A stretch of DNA of 64,000 nucleotides from Clostridium weizhouense (GCF_019431045.1 NZ_JAHXPT010000002.1:62001-126000); one strand, 5' to 3'. Counted from the first letter of the stretch, positions 53,516-62,462 are shown. Notes: generated from the sequence alone by a model not told the origin. Numbers and translations: made by a program.

Positions 53516-53916
53516 ATATTATATTCCTTTGGTGAATTCCCAGAAAAATCTGCTTTTACAGCCTTCCATTCTTCAAGATAAAATATTTCAAATATAGGAT
53601 TCTCTGCATCCTTATAAATTGATTTAACTAAATCACTAGACTCTATTATTTTTTTCTTAACTTCTATATCCTTTGAAAATACAACTTTACCTTTCAACCT
53701 CATCCAAGCAAAACTAGAACTTGTTGAGCATATTTCTACATATGGATTTTTTTGAATTTCTGAAAATACTTCTTTTTTATTACTTGTACAAAAATACATC
53801 TTTTTATCTTCTTCAAGCATAAATTGAAAAGGACGTACTTTAGGTCTACCATCCAATCCTATTGTTGAGAAATATTGTATTGGATTTTCTCTTAAAAATT
53901 CTATTACTTCATTCAT
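53512..53916 (-). CDS. Pyridoxamine 5'-phosphate oxidase-family protein
   Basis: A 134-residue split-barrel flavin-binding protein (FLRENPIQYFSTIGLDGRPKVRPFQFM, MYFCTSNKKEVFSEIQKNPYVEIC, WMRLKGKVVF). Such proteins bind FMN or F420-like cofactors and act as reductases; the substrate is not known. It is divergent from an HxlR regulator at 54058 and probably its target. AGGAGGTTATTTAAC precedes the ATG. Confidence 0.88.
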   Translation of the reverse strand: MNEVIEFLRENPIQYFSTIGLDGRPKVRPFQFMLEEDKKMYFCTSNKKEVFSEIQKNPYVEICSTSSSFAWMRLKGKVVFSKDIEVKKKIIESSDLVKSIYKDAENPIFEIFYLEEWKAVKADFSGNSPKEYNI

Positions 53917-53998
53917 GTTAAATAACCTCCTATAATTGCTTCTTGCAATCTTTTTACTATAACATTATAATAAATCCATTCATATCAATTGTATAGTA

Positions 53999-54035
53999 AG
54001 CACTTTAAAGTGCTATAGTATCATTTGGGATACTA
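53999..54035. promoter_or_regulatory. Palindromic operators between the HxlR and PNPOx-like genes
   Basis: The perfect palindrome AGCACTTTAAAGTGCT (53999-54014) is followed by TAGTATC/GATACTA (54016-54022 and 54029-54035). They sit in the 141-base divergent promoter region and probably bind the HxlR regulator. Confidence 0.6.
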
Positions 54036-54057
54036 TTAGAAAGGTTGTGAGATTTAT

Positions 54058-54378
54058 ATGTCAAAAGAATTGCCTGATTGTCCTGTTGAAATAACATTAC
54101 AACTTATAGGTGACCGTTGGAAAGTTTTAATTATAAGAGATTTAATGACAGGTACAAAAAGATTTGGTGAATTAAAAAAATCTATTGGAAATATAACTCA
54201 AAAAGTTTTAACATCAAATTTAAGAGCTATGGAAGAAAGCGGATTATTAACTAGAAAGGTATATGCTCAAGTACCTCCCAAAGTAGAATATACTCTGACT
54301 GATACAGGTTATAGTTTAGAGTCAGTACTAAATGCCATGATCAAATGGGGAAATGGATATAAAAATAAGACTTTATAA
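54058..54378 (+). CDS. HxlR-family transcriptional regulator
   Basis: A 106-residue winged-helix protein (CPVEITLQLIGDRWKVLIIRDLMTGTKRFGELKKSI, then LTRKVYAQVPPKVEYTLTDTG). The family often senses reactive electrophiles or redox change through the conserved N-terminal cysteine, present here as Cys8. It is divergent from the flavin-barrel gene at 53512, with two palindromes between them. AGAAAGGTTGTGAG precedes the ATG. Confidence 0.9.
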   Translation: MSKELPDCPVEITLQLIGDRWKVLIIRDLMTGTKRFGELKKSIGNITQKVLTSNLRAMEESGLLTRKVYAQVPPKVEYTLTDTGYSLESVLNAMIKWGNGYKNKTL

Positions 54379-54443
54379 TCCCTTGATAAACTATATTTTT
54401 ATATAAATTATTTATTACTTTAACTTTATTATAACTTTCTAAA

Positions 54444-54502
54444 AAATAAGAAAATACTATCTCAAAAACATTTTTATTAATTTGATATAGTATTTTCTTA
54501 TT
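54444..54502. terminator. Terminator between HxlR and BlaR1-like genes
   Basis: AATAAGAAAATACTAT pairs with ATAGTATTTTCTTATT between convergent genes. Confidence 0.7.
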
Positions 54503-54620
54503 TACTATAATTTAAGTGAATATTTATATTCTATGATTAATTAAGACTAAAATAAATTTTACCTTAAATAATAATTTATTATTACACTATTAACTATTTA
54601 GGAACTATAGACAAGAATTC

Positions 54621-56396
54621 TTATTTATTTTCTGGATAATCATAAATTATTTTAGTTATATTCCCATCGCCATCAACCACTGCAGTAAATTTATTTTGAA
54701 TATCGTTTGAATTTTCTGCTATAAGACCTATAGTTATATTACATGATACCATTTCATTTTCTTTAAAATTATGAGTATAGGTTTTTCCTTTTACCCATGT
54801 ACAATTAGAGCTTTCATCCTCAAATGCATGAAATACAGGCAAATTATTTTTTTTATCTCCCTCAACAAATTCATGTCCATTAACATTAATAAACCATTTT
54901 AAATTATCAGGTATTGTTTCCGGTATTGTAAAACTTAAATCATTTTTCTCCATATTATACTTTATTGTTCCTAAGAGTTTATCAATAGCATTATCAATTT
55001 CCTCTGGAGTTTTCCTAACTAAACCCTCATTATTAATGGTTACAATAACATTATTTTTAATATCATTTTCACCATCTTTATCTATAAGTCCTATACGAAT
55101 GGTACATGATGACATTTCATTTTCTTTAAATTCATGAGTATAAGTCTGCCCACCTGCCCATGTAAAATTATAGCTTTCATCTTCAAATGCATGAAATACT
55201 ACTGGAACATTATCTATTAATTCATGTCCCGAAGCATGAATAAGCCACTTATATCCATCTGGAATTGTTTTTGGTACTGTAAGTTTCAATACTTTAGCAT
55301 CTTTATCATATGAAATTGAATTACTAAATTCATCAATTAATTGTTTATTTTCGTCTAATAAATTCACTTCATTTGTATAATTAGAATCATGAGAAACTGA
55401 AGCTGCATTAACTTTTGGTGTTATAAAAGAAGCAATGCAAATTGATGCAACTGCTAATGACATTACCACCTTATAAATAGCTGTAGGTTTTTTAAAATTA
55501 GCCATGAATGAAATCCTCCTTTTAATTTCTTTTTTTCCTCTATTAATTGAAATTGTTGATATTAAAGATCTATTATTTTTTGATACTCCTTTCATAAGCA
55601 AAATAGCATATTCTTTTTTTCTATTAGTAAGCTTGATTACTTTTTCATCACATAACATTTCAGTGTCTTTTTGAAAAGTAAAAAAGCTTATCCAAATAAT
55701 TGGATTATACCAATTAACACATAAAAATATTAAAGCTAAAAGGTTAATAGTAGTATCATTATGCTTTACATGATTTAATTCATGTATTAAAACCTGTTTG
55801 AGTTCATTTTTATCATACACACTATTAATTAAAATAACTGGTGAAAAAACACCTTTAGTCATAGATGAAACATCACCTATTTTAAGTGATACATTTCTTT
55901 TTGTTCCTACAAGTTCTTTACATTCATTTAAAATTGTTATTATTTCTTTATCATCGCACTCAGGTATTTTATTTACTTTCATACTAAAATGAATATATGC
56001 ACATAAATAATATGATAATAATATTCCCCCTCCAAGTAACCACACTATAATCAAATTATTTTTAATTTCCTCTTGCATTTTATATTGGATAATAGACGGT
56101 TCTACTTTCCCTTCATTCACATTAAGAGTTTCTGTTGAACCTATATCTTGAAAATTTATATTTTTACCCTCTGATATTTGTGATGTATAATTATTCTTAT
56201 TATTAAAATTAAACATTTTAAGTTTATCTTCTGAGATAACTGGTATTAATACTACTCTAACTAGAAGAATTATCCAAATATAATAATGAAAAAAAGCTGA
56301 CATTTTATTTTTAAATATGGACTTAATAATTAAAATACCAACTGTAATAATAGTAGTAAGAATTGTCATATTCAGTAGAAGGTTCACATTAGTCAC
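54621..56396 (-). CDS. BlaR1/MecR1-like M56 metallopeptidase with duplicated C-terminal domain
   Basis: A 591-residue membrane protein. Four hydrophobic segments surround a cytosolic M56 zinc protease domain with HELNH (His205, Glu206, His209). The extracellular C-terminal part (about 345-591) is not a penicillin-binding domain. It is two tandem copies of a module of about 110 residues sharing IPD-KW, GHE, VFHAFEDES, TYTH-FKENEM and IGLI. It overlaps the BlaI-like repressor gene by eight bases, so the pair should form a signal-to-proteolysis switch with an unknown ligand. Confidence 0.88.
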   Translation of the reverse strand: MTNVNLLLNMTILTTIITVGILIIKSIFKNKMSAFFHYYIWIILLVRVVLIPVISEDKLKMFNFNNKNNYTSQISEGKNINFQDIGSTETLNVNEGKVEPSIIQYKMQEEIKNNLIIVWLLGGGILLSYYLCAYIHFSMKVNKIPECDDKEIITILNECKELVGTKRNVSLKIGDVSSMTKGVFSPVILINSVYDKNELKQVLIHELNHVKHNDTTINLLALIFLCVNWYNPIIWISFFTFQKDTEMLCDEKVIKLTNRKKEYAILLMKGVSKNNRSLISTISINRGKKEIKRRISFMANFKKPTAIYKVVMSLAVASICIASFITPKVNAASVSHDSNYTNEVNLLDENKQLIDEFSNSISYDKDAKVLKLTVPKTIPDGYKWLIHASGHELIDNVPVVFHAFEDESYNFTWAGGQTYTHEFKENEMSSCTIRIGLIDKDGENDIKNNVIVTINNEGLVRKTPEEIDNAIDKLLGTIKYNMEKNDLSFTIPETIPDNLKWFINVNGHEFVEGDKKNNLPVFHAFEDESSNCTWVKGKTYTHNFKENEMVSCNITIGLIAENSNDIQNKFTAVVDGDGNITKIIYDYPENK

Positions 56397-56766
56397 CTTC
56401 TTCCATTTTATTGATAATCTTCATTAACTCATCTTCATCTTTTTTTGATAAATTACTTTCCTTTACAAGAGTTAAAACAAACATTGAAAGAGAACTATCA
56501 AATACCTTTGCAAGAAAACTCTTAGCTTCTTTTATCTTACACTCATGTTCTTCAACTGATGCTTTATACTTAAAGTTTCTTCCTGAGGTTTTATCTGCTA
56601 TGACAACCCCCTTATCAACTAATCTTTTTAATAAAGTCTTAATAGTAGAATAACTCCATTCATTATCCTTTAATTTTTCTACTATATCACTTAATTCCAA
56701 ATCAGGTTGTTCCCATAGAACATTCATTATCTTCCATTCTGATTCACTGATTGAATACACTTCCAT
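56389..56766 (-). CDS. BlaI/MecI/CopY-family repressor
   Basis: A 125-residue winged-helix repressor (SISESEWKIMNVLWEQPDLELSDIVEKL, WSYSTIKTLLKRLVDKGVV), cleaved by the partner M56 protease when signalled. The ATG at 56766 follows AGAAGGTG; a start seven codons upstream lies ahead of that site. Two operator-like boxes with TACA/TGTA symmetry overlap its promoter, so autorepression is likely. No beta-lactamase gene is near. Confidence 0.92.
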   Translation of the reverse strand: MEVYSISESEWKIMNVLWEQPDLELSDIVEKLKDNEWSYSTIKTLLKRLVDKGVVIADKTSGRNFKYKASVEEHECKIKEAKSFLAKVFDSSLSMFVLTLVKESNLSKKDEDELMKIINKMEEGD

Positions 56767-56794
56767 AATACACCTTCTTATATTCATTTAAAGC

Positions 56795-56845
56795 TACAAT
56801 TGTAACCCTTAATCAAAGTCTACAACCGTAACCCTTAATTGTCAA
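56795..56845 (-). promoter_or_regulatory. BlaI-type promoter with two operator boxes
   Basis: TTGACA (56840-56845) and TAGACT (56817-56822) have a 17-base spacer on the minus strand. TACAATTGTA (56795-56804) and TACAACCGTA (56821-56830), each followed by ACCCTTAAT-type sequence, are 26 bases apart and fit the TACA...TGTA form of BlaI/MecI sites. Confidence 0.7.
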
Positions 56846-56949
56846 GAAAATTTTGTAATTAATTCCTAAATTCCACAAACAACTTCAATTAACTTTATAA
56901 GTTTTATTAAACTAACTAATAAATTATTATAAATTCTAAAATCATAAAA

Positions 56950-56988
56950 AAATAGTAGCTCCATCTCACGAATGGAAAGCTACTATTT
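56950..56988 (-). terminator. Terminator of the MarR-HsmA operon
   Basis: AAATAGTAGC pairs with GCTACTATTT and TTTTTTATG follows on the minus strand, just after the last stop codon. Confidence 0.75.
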
Positions 56989-56995
56989 ACTTAAA

Positions 56996-57388
56996 TTAAG
57001 CCATTCCTATAAACATTCCGATAATATATGGTACTAACCATATAACCCATACAATTATACTAAATTTATGAAATATAGCTTTTTTCTTTTCATCATTTTT
57101 ATATAGAACCCATGTTGCCCATAATACATGAAATAACATTAATAATATTGCTAAAACTCCAGTTATTCCATGAAGAGTTTGATTAACAGAATTTAAAGTT
57201 TCAATTCTTGAATTAGCTATTTGTTTCATTGTAAATGTCCCCATTGTATCACATACTAATCCTAACCAAAATATTATAACATGGCTTTTCTTAAGACTCT
57301 TTGATTTTCTTTCTCCAAATACACCTACTGTATATAATATTAATGCTAACGTTATTATAATAATGGCAATAATTAATTTTAAATCCAT
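56996..57388 (-). CDS. HsmA-family membrane protein
   Basis: A 130-residue protein with four hydrophobic segments (about residues 3-23, 38-52, 73-95 and 107-128). HGITGVLAILLMLFHVLWATWVLY and FHKFSIIVWVIWLVPYIIGM match a small membrane family I know as HsmA, with two conserved histidines that could bind haem; function is not established. It is the last gene of the MarR-led operon, two bases after marR. Confidence 0.75.
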   Translation of the reverse strand: MDLKLIIAIIIITLALILYTVGVFGERKSKSLKKSHVIIFWLGLVCDTMGTFTMKQIANSRIETLNSVNQTLHGITGVLAILLMLFHVLWATWVLYKNDEKKKAIFHKFSIIVWVIWLVPYIIGMFIGMA

Positions 57389-57390
57389 AG

Positions 57391-57822
57391 TTATTTTTTC
57401 TCCTTAATTTTATTCTTTAACTTTAGTAAGCTAGTTCGTACTTCATTTACTTCTTCTTCAGTAAAATTTTCAAACACTTTATCAAAACTTTGATTAATTT
57501 GATTCCTAAACTCTTTTGCAAATTCTAATCCCTTATCTGAAAATGTAACATATGTATTTCTTTTATCATTTTCATATTTAATTTTTTTAACATAACCAGC
57601 ATTTTCTAATCTTGCAACTATTCCTGATACTGTTCCCTTTGCCAAAGACATCTCTTCGCATAATTGAGATATATTTACTTTCTTATTATGTGCGATTAAT
57701 TTAATAATCATAATTTGCTGATTGGTTAATCCACTATTTCTTAAACTATTACTAACTACACTCATTGTACTTGCATATATTTCTTTTATAAGCATAGCTA
57801 TTTCAAAAGAATCATGTTTCAT
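57391..57822 (-). CDS. MarR-family transcriptional regulator
   Basis: A 143-residue winged-helix regulator (LTNQQIMIIKLIAHNKKVNISQLCEEMSLAKGTVSGIVARLENAGYVKK). It lies between two small membrane-protein genes in one operon. The 42-bp palindrome at 58331-58372, directly after the -10 box, is its probable operator. AGGTAAGATAAT precedes the start. Confidence 0.9.
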   Translation of the reverse strand: MKHDSFEIAMLIKEIYASTMSVVSNSLRNSGLTNQQIMIIKLIAHNKKVNISQLCEEMSLAKGTVSGIVARLENAGYVKKIKYENDKRNTYVTFSDKGLEFAKEFRNQINQSFDKVFENFTEEEVNEVRTSLLKLKNKIKEKK

Positions 57823-57841
57823 ATTATCTTACCTCTTATTT

Positions 57842-58303
57842 TTAATTATTATATTTTAATTTTGTAAGTTCAAATTTTAATGAACTCATAATAAAAAGTA
57901 CTCCTGCTACAAATAATGCAAAACCTAATCCTATATAAAAATTCCCTACATATATAGGATTAAATATTTCTAAATTTCTTATTGTTTTTCCTAAAAATAT
58001 CATAACGCCCATTATACAATAGCTTTTAACATCAAAAAATGAAAATATACACTGTTTTTCTAACTGACTATTTACAATTCTTCTAGTGTGTTTATTATAT
58101 ATTTTACTAAATATAAATTTAAAAAATATATAAAATACTAAACCAGCAAATATCAAATTAGAAATAAATTTACCATTATTAATTGATACATCTTGTATTC
58201 CTAAATTTAATACTTTAAATCCTGCAAATCCCCAAACCATTCCCGCTATTAATAATAAAGTTTTCTTTTCTACTTTAGGTATATATTTTACTAAACTCTT
58301 CAA
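57842..58303 (-). CDS. Membrane protein of unknown function
   Basis: A 153-residue protein with four hydrophobic segments and a cytosolic lysine/arginine-rich loop. I do not recognise the family. The start is the TTG at 58303, because ATAGGAGGTGATATT lies just before it; upstream in-frame ATGs lack a site and fall within the operator. It is the first gene of the MarR operon, so it may be a target of the same signal. Confidence 0.75.
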   Translation of the reverse strand: MKSLVKYIPKVEKKTLLLIAGMVWGFAGFKVLNLGIQDVSINNGKFISNLIFAGLVFYIFFKFIFSKIYNKHTRRIVNSQLEKQCIFSFFDVKSYCIMGVMIFLGKTIRNLEIFNPIYVGNFYIGLGFALFVAGVLFIMSSLKFELTKLKYNN

Positions 58304-58330
58304 AATATCACCTCCTATAAATTCATATAT

Positions 58331-58398
58331 AATAGTTCGCATAAGAACCATAAAGTTTCTATGCAAACTATTATATGTATATAAATAAACTTTGTCAA
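58331..58398 (-). promoter_or_regulatory. Promoter with 42-bp MarR-type palindrome
   Basis: TTGACA (58393-58398) and TATAAT (58370-58375) have a 17-base spacer, a consensus sigma-A promoter. The palindrome AATAGTT...GCATA / TATGC...AACTATT covers 58331-58372 and touches the -10 box and start site. Confidence 0.75.
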
Positions 58399-58422
58399 CA
58401 CATATAAAGATTCATAAAATAG

Positions 58423-58457
58423 AAAATACTGCAATTTGTAAAAAATCACAGTATTTT
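58423..58457 (-). terminator. Terminator of the gdx gene
   Basis: AAAATACTG pairs with CAGTATTTT on the minus strand downstream of the exporter gene. Confidence 0.55.
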
Positions 58458-58535
58458 TATCTAATTTATATTTTAAATTGTTCTTTATTAATATAATTTT
58501 CTATTTAATCTCTACAAAAGTAAATTAATATTATA

Positions 58536-58847
58536 TTAATTTACTTTCAATCCAATAATTCCACTAATTATTAATAAAATGCACATTATACGCACACAAT
58601 TAAGAGGTTCTTTAAATAAAATAATTCCTAAGATTACAGTTCCAACTGTTCCTATTCCTGTCCAAATTGCATATGCAGAACCTATCGAAAGATTTTTTAA
58701 AGATAATGATAGAAAATAAAAACTTCCAACCATACCTAGTAAAGTTAGCATACTAGGAATTAACCTAGTAAATCCTTGTGAATATTTTAATCCAATTGCC
58801 CATCCTACCTCAAGAAATCCAGCTACTACCAAATAAACCCATTCCAT
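58536..58847 (-). CDS. gdx: Guanidinium exporter Gdx (SugE-type SMR transporter)
   Basis: A 103-residue four-helix small multidrug resistance protein of the SugE/Gdx subgroup. Glu13 (proton/substrate site) and the following VGWAIGLKYSQGFT fit Gdx rather than EmrE. It works as a dual-topology homodimer and exports guanidinium against protons. The ATG at 58847 follows AAGGAGTGAAAATT; a GTG three codons earlier is part of that site. The guanidine-I riboswitch just upstream confirms the substrate. Confidence 0.93.
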   Translation of the reverse strand: MEWVYLVVAGFLEVGWAIGLKYSQGFTRLIPSMLTLLGMVGSFYFLSLSLKNLSIGSAYAIWTGIGTVGTVILGIILFKEPLNCVRIMCILLIISGIIGLKVN

Positions 58848-58931
58848 AATTTTCACTCCTTAAATTAGTATATTATGACTTAATTAACTCAATAATATTT
58901 CTCTGACTAATTTAAAAATAAGAAAAAAACA

Positions 58932-59043
58932 AAAAGCCTGTTGAGAAATATTATTAAAACATCTCCCAGGCTTTTATCCTTCCGTGTACACAATTACTTG
59001 TGCGTTTTCTCTTGGACCTGCCAGTTTAACTGCGGAACCCTAG
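58932..59043 (-). promoter_or_regulatory. Guanidine-I (ykkC) riboswitch with terminator
   Basis: On the minus strand CTAGGGTTCCG (from 59043), GGTCCAAGAGAAAAC, ACACGGAAGGATAAA and GCCTGGGAGA are the conserved blocks of the ykkC/guanidine-I aptamer. The final GGGAGA arm also takes part in a terminator, AGCCTG/CAGGCT followed by TTTTTGTTTTTTT (58932-58972). Guanidinium binding should prevent termination and turn on gdx. Confidence 0.93.
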
Positions 59044-59162
59044 AAAACTCTTTATATTATTTAATATTTTACCATAAAATAACTTTTCAATCAACTAAAT
59101 ATGTATTTTAAATTAAGTTAATATAAATATTAACTTACATATATACTATAAACTCAAAAAAT

Positions 59163-59199
59163 TATTGAGCTTTAAATAAAATACAATCTAAAGCTCAAT
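59163..59199 (-). terminator. Terminator of the CheX operon
   Basis: ATTGAGCTTTA pairs with TAAAGCTCAAT on the minus strand after the cheX stop codon, with T-rich sequence downstream. Confidence 0.6.
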
Positions 59200-59250
59200 A
59201 AAATTATCTTCTTTTATAATATTTACATCATTTAAAACAGATCATAAAAA

Positions 59251-59718
59251 TTAAATTGTATTTTTTTCCAAAGAAATATTAACTTCTATAATTGCTCCAT
59301 TTACTTCCATAGATATACAAATAACTTTATCTGAACTTGAGTTTGCTGTAAATTTTCCATAAATAAGAGTTGGCGTAGATATATCTACAGTTATATTATC
59401 TTTTGAGAAATTAGTTGAAGCATTAGCTGTTAACATGTTAACAAGTTCTGAAATTGCACTTTGTGCTAATTCATCAAAGTTTTCAACATTCATTCCCATC
59501 ATCATAGCTGATGCAATTTTCTTTGCATCCTCTTCTTTCATTCCATATATAATATTTCCTTTAATATCTCCAAGAAGCCCAATAATAACTACAACTCCGG
59601 GACTTTCTATAAATCTTCCTCTTAATGTAACATCTTTCTTTTTAACTTCTCCTAAACCTAATTGAGGCATTACATTTAAAAATGCGTCTAAAACGGGATT
59701 TATATGATTGATATCCAT
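59251..59718 (-). CDS. cheX: Chemotaxis protein CheX
   Basis: A 155-residue CheC/CheX-type phosphatase that dephosphorylates CheY-P. The catalytic E-X2-N motif is in SAISELVNMLTANAS. The VITMNIGLL-like gate region and dimer-type beta strands are present in VVIIGLLGDIKGNIIYGM. It overlaps the response-regulator gene by 19 bases, so the two are translated together. AAGAGGTGAAAGTG lies before the ATG. Confidence 0.88.
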   Translation of the reverse strand: MDINHINPVLDAFLNVMPQLGLGEVKKKDVTLRGRFIESPGVVVIIGLLGDIKGNIIYGMKEEDAKKIASAMMMGMNVENFDELAQSAISELVNMLTANASTNFSKDNITVDISTPTLIYGKFTANSSSDKVICISMEVNGAIIEVNISLEKNTI

Positions 59719-60575
59719 TCACTTTCACCTCTTTTAAATCCTACATTTATTGATAAATTTCCAAATTGAGTTTCTACATTTGCAGAATAATTATTTTCTA
59801 TTTCTGCCTTTGATATATTTATAGATTCTCCATGAAATGTAGTTGGTGGTGCCACTCTCAATCCAAAAATTTTATTTCTCTTATTTATCATTGAACATGC
59901 ATTTCCACCAAACATATTTGCCATTTCAGCTACTACATTAAGTAATTCCTCATTATTTTTAGGATCTCTTCTTAATAAAACTTTCACAAGATTTTCTGCT
60001 GTCGAAAATGACATATCAAAAATCATTCTTCCAGAATATTTTCCTATTATGCCCATTACTATAGCAATTCCTTCACTATGAATTTCAATATCTGTATCGC
60101 TTTCCTCTATAACTTCTGGAACTGTTTTAGTAAGCTTATTAAATAAATCTATAATAGATTCTTTAAAAACCTTAGGATATAAATTTTCTAATTCTAAATA
60201 TAATTCCTCATCTCCCATAACTCTATTTATTAATAAAGTTAATTCTTCTGGATCTACTGGTTTTTGAATATATCCTGATATATTAGTTTTTTTAGCTTTT
60301 TTTATAAGTTCATCATCCATCATAGCACTAACTACTATAACTTTAATATTTTTATCGATTTTATGTATCTCTCTTGTACATTCAAATCCATCAGTTCCTG
60401 GTATAGTCATATCCATAGTTACTAGATCTGGCTTTACTCTCTTAACTTCTTCAATAACTTCTTCTAAAGATTGTGCTTCTCCTACAACATTAAAACCATT
60501 TTCTGTTAAAGCATCTTTAAGTAAAGCTATTTGAAATGGTGAATCATCCACTATTAAAATATTCACTTTCTTCAT
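59700..60575 (-). CDS. Response regulator: CheY receiver fused to a CheX-like domain
   Basis: A 291-residue protein. Residues 1-120 are a receiver domain with Asp10, Asp11, phospho-acceptor Asp55 and a Lys in IQKPVDP. Residues about 130-291 are a CheX-like phosphatase domain with E-X2-N in VVAEMANMFGGNA. A receiver joined to its own phosphatase would be self-limiting. There is no DNA-binding domain. It heads the operon with cheX. Confidence 0.88.
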   Translation of the reverse strand: MKKVNILIVDDSPFQIALLKDALTENGFNVVGEAQSLEEVIEEVKRVKPDLVTMDMTIPGTDGFECTREIHKIDKNIKVIVVSAMMDDELIKKAKKTNISGYIQKPVDPEELTLLINRVMGDEELYLELENLYPKVFKESIIDLFNKLTKTVPEVIEESDTDIEIHSEGIAIVMGIIGKYSGRMIFDMSFSTAENLVKVLLRRDPKNNEELLNVVAEMANMFGGNACSMINKRNKIFGLRVAPPTTFHGESINISKAEIENNYSANVETQFGNLSINVGFKRGESEWISII

Positions 60576-60673
60576 GTGTGCTTACACTCCTTTTATATTT
60601 TATATAAATTAAAACTATTTTATTTTAACATTTATATCTAATTTAATATATAATATTTATTATATTTATTGTA

Positions 60674-60717
60674 TATTAATATTTATTATATATTAATATT
60701 TATTATATATTAATATT
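60674..60717. repeat. 17-bp AT tandem repeat
   Basis: TATTAATATTTATTATA occurs twice in direct succession (60674-60690, 60691-60707) with a partial third unit. It lies upstream of the response-regulator gene. Confidence 0.7.
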
Positions 60718-60813
60718 TCGATTAAATTTAGTATTTCTTAATAGTTAAAATTTTATATACTTATAAAATAGTAATACACTTTTATTTTTAATATATACTA
60801 TAAATTATCTATA

Positions 60814-61725
60814 TTATCCTAAATTAAATTGATTATTATGTAATTTTACATTATCTTTTTTATTTAAAGTTGATAATTGTGGTAATATGAGTCCAATTAA
60901 AATTATTAAAACACCTATCCATTGTATTAAAGAAACTTTTTCTTTTAAAACAATAATTGAAACAATAATTGCCACAGGTAACTCTCCTGCACCAAGAATA
61001 GTTGATACGCCTGTACTTAAATTAGGAGTTCCTATTGCAAAAAATAATACTGGTAGCACTGCTCCAAAAATTCCAAGTACTATTCCATATTTCCATATAC
61101 CTTCTGATAAACATCCATTAGCAAAATAGTCTGGGCAAAGTGTAAATGCAACTAATAATGCTCCTGTTGTTATACAAAAACTTCTATTAATAGAAGGTAT
61201 TTGAGTTTCAACTCTTCCACTAAAAAATACAAATAATGAATATGAAAGTGCTGCTAAAAGTCCAAATATTATTCCATTTAAACTCCACTCTACGTTTCCA
61301 CTATTGATTATCCCGCTAGCTAACATAGTACCAATAAATAATGTAATAACAGAAATTACTTTTAATTTTGAAGGTAATTTTCTTTCCACTATTGATTCAA
61401 TAAGAACACCAATCCATGTAAATTGAAATAATAATACAACTGCAAAAGAAGCTTGTATACTTTCAAGTGCTAAATAATAAAAAATAGTTGTTAAGCAAGT
61501 TGTTATACCAATTAAAGTAAGAGATATAAATTGTTTTAGTCTAATTTTTCTTCTTGAAAAAATAATCATTATAACAAGTATAGATAACCATCCAAACAAG
61601 AATTGACTCATAACAACATCTTTGAAAACAAATCCATCATTGTATGCTAATTTTACCAATGTAGACAAAATTCCATAACAACATGCTCCTAAAAATACAA
61701 ATAAAGAACTTTTTAAAAATTTCAT
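60814..61725 (-). CDS. DMT-superfamily (EamA) transporter
   Basis: A 303-residue permease with ten hydrophobic segments in two EamA repeats (about residues 5-135 and 150-290), with ESIQASFAVVLLFQFTWIGV and FGAVLPVLFFAIGTPNLSTGVSTILGAGELP as typical stretches. Substrates in this family vary widely (amino acids, nucleosides, sugars) and none can be chosen here. GAGAGGGGTTCTATT precedes the ATG. Confidence 0.85.
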   Translation of the reverse strand: MKFLKSSLFVFLGACCYGILSTLVKLAYNDGFVFKDVVMSQFLFGWLSILVIMIIFSRRKIRLKQFISLTLIGITTCLTTIFYYLALESIQASFAVVLLFQFTWIGVLIESIVERKLPSKLKVISVITLFIGTMLASGIINSGNVEWSLNGIIFGLLAALSYSLFVFFSGRVETQIPSINRSFCITTGALLVAFTLCPDYFANGCLSEGIWKYGIVLGIFGAVLPVLFFAIGTPNLSTGVSTILGAGELPVAIIVSIIVLKEKVSLIQWIGVLIILIGLILPQLSTLNKKDNVKLHNNQFNLG

Positions 61726-61814
61726 AATAGAACCCCTCTCTTCAACCCTAAATATAATTTTCTAAGTTATTAACTATAATTAACTTTTATCTCCCCCTTT
61801 CAAAAAAAAAATAA

Positions 61815-61863
61815 AGCCATATATTCTTCGTTTTGAAACCAAAAAACGAAAAATATATGGCTA
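61815..61863 (-). terminator. Terminator in front of the DMT transporter gene
   Basis: On the minus strand AGCCATATAT...CGTTTT pairs with AAAACG...ATATATGGCT and is followed by TTTATTTTTTTTTT. It follows a decayed chemoreceptor fragment on the same strand, so it probably terminated that gene. Confidence 0.8.
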
Positions 61864-61959
61864 TAAAGCAAATAGTAATCTTATTATTTAAATTTTATCT
61901 TAAATGTATGCATATTTCAAGCATATTAATTTATGATCTTAACAAATAAAAACTATATT

Positions 61960-62180
61960 TTAAATTAATTTTCTAATTTAAATATCATTTTCTTTAATAT
62001 ATTTGCAAGATAAGATTGTTTTTCAACTGATTGTAATATTTGAGACATTCCTTATATTGTTTCATTAACATTGTCTAAGATATCATTAGAATTTTCTACT
62101 GACTACTATTAATTACTTTTACATATTGGCTTGCTTTTGAATCTTCTGTTGTTACATTTAAACCTAAATCTATATTTTAA
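61960..62180 (-). pseudogene. Decayed methyl-accepting chemotaxis protein 3' end
   Basis: Minus-strand pieces SKASQYVKVINSS, LDNVNETI, GMSQILQSVEKQSYLANI and LKKMIFKLEN, interrupted by stops, have the coiled-coil look and C-terminal position of a chemoreceptor signalling domain. A terminator follows at 61815-61863. No upstream part is present. Confidence 0.4.
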
Positions 62181-62462
62181 AACTTTATTGATATTGTGAT
62201 ATATTTAAATTTAATCTTATTAATACTTATAAAAAGACATAAAAACATATTTTTCCCAATATAAAATAAATTTTATAAATTTAAAAGGAATTCCACCACA
62301 TTTTTAGAATAATATACCATATATGAATATTTCTAAATATTATATATTTTAAATGAATCTAATATTTAGAAAGTATTATCCAAACTTTTATTTAACTTTT
62401 ATTAATAAAAATGTTTTATAAAATACTTATTGGATAAAAATAAAATATGGAAGAGGATGAAA

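Noticed and set aside
60651..60720. CRISPR-like array
   Set aside because: The 17-bp units are contiguous without spacers and are simple AT sequence.
61815..61863. Attenuator or riboswitch controlling the DMT transporter
   Set aside because: The hairpin follows a decayed chemoreceptor end on the same strand and no aptamer-like structure precedes it, so a plain terminator is the simpler reading.
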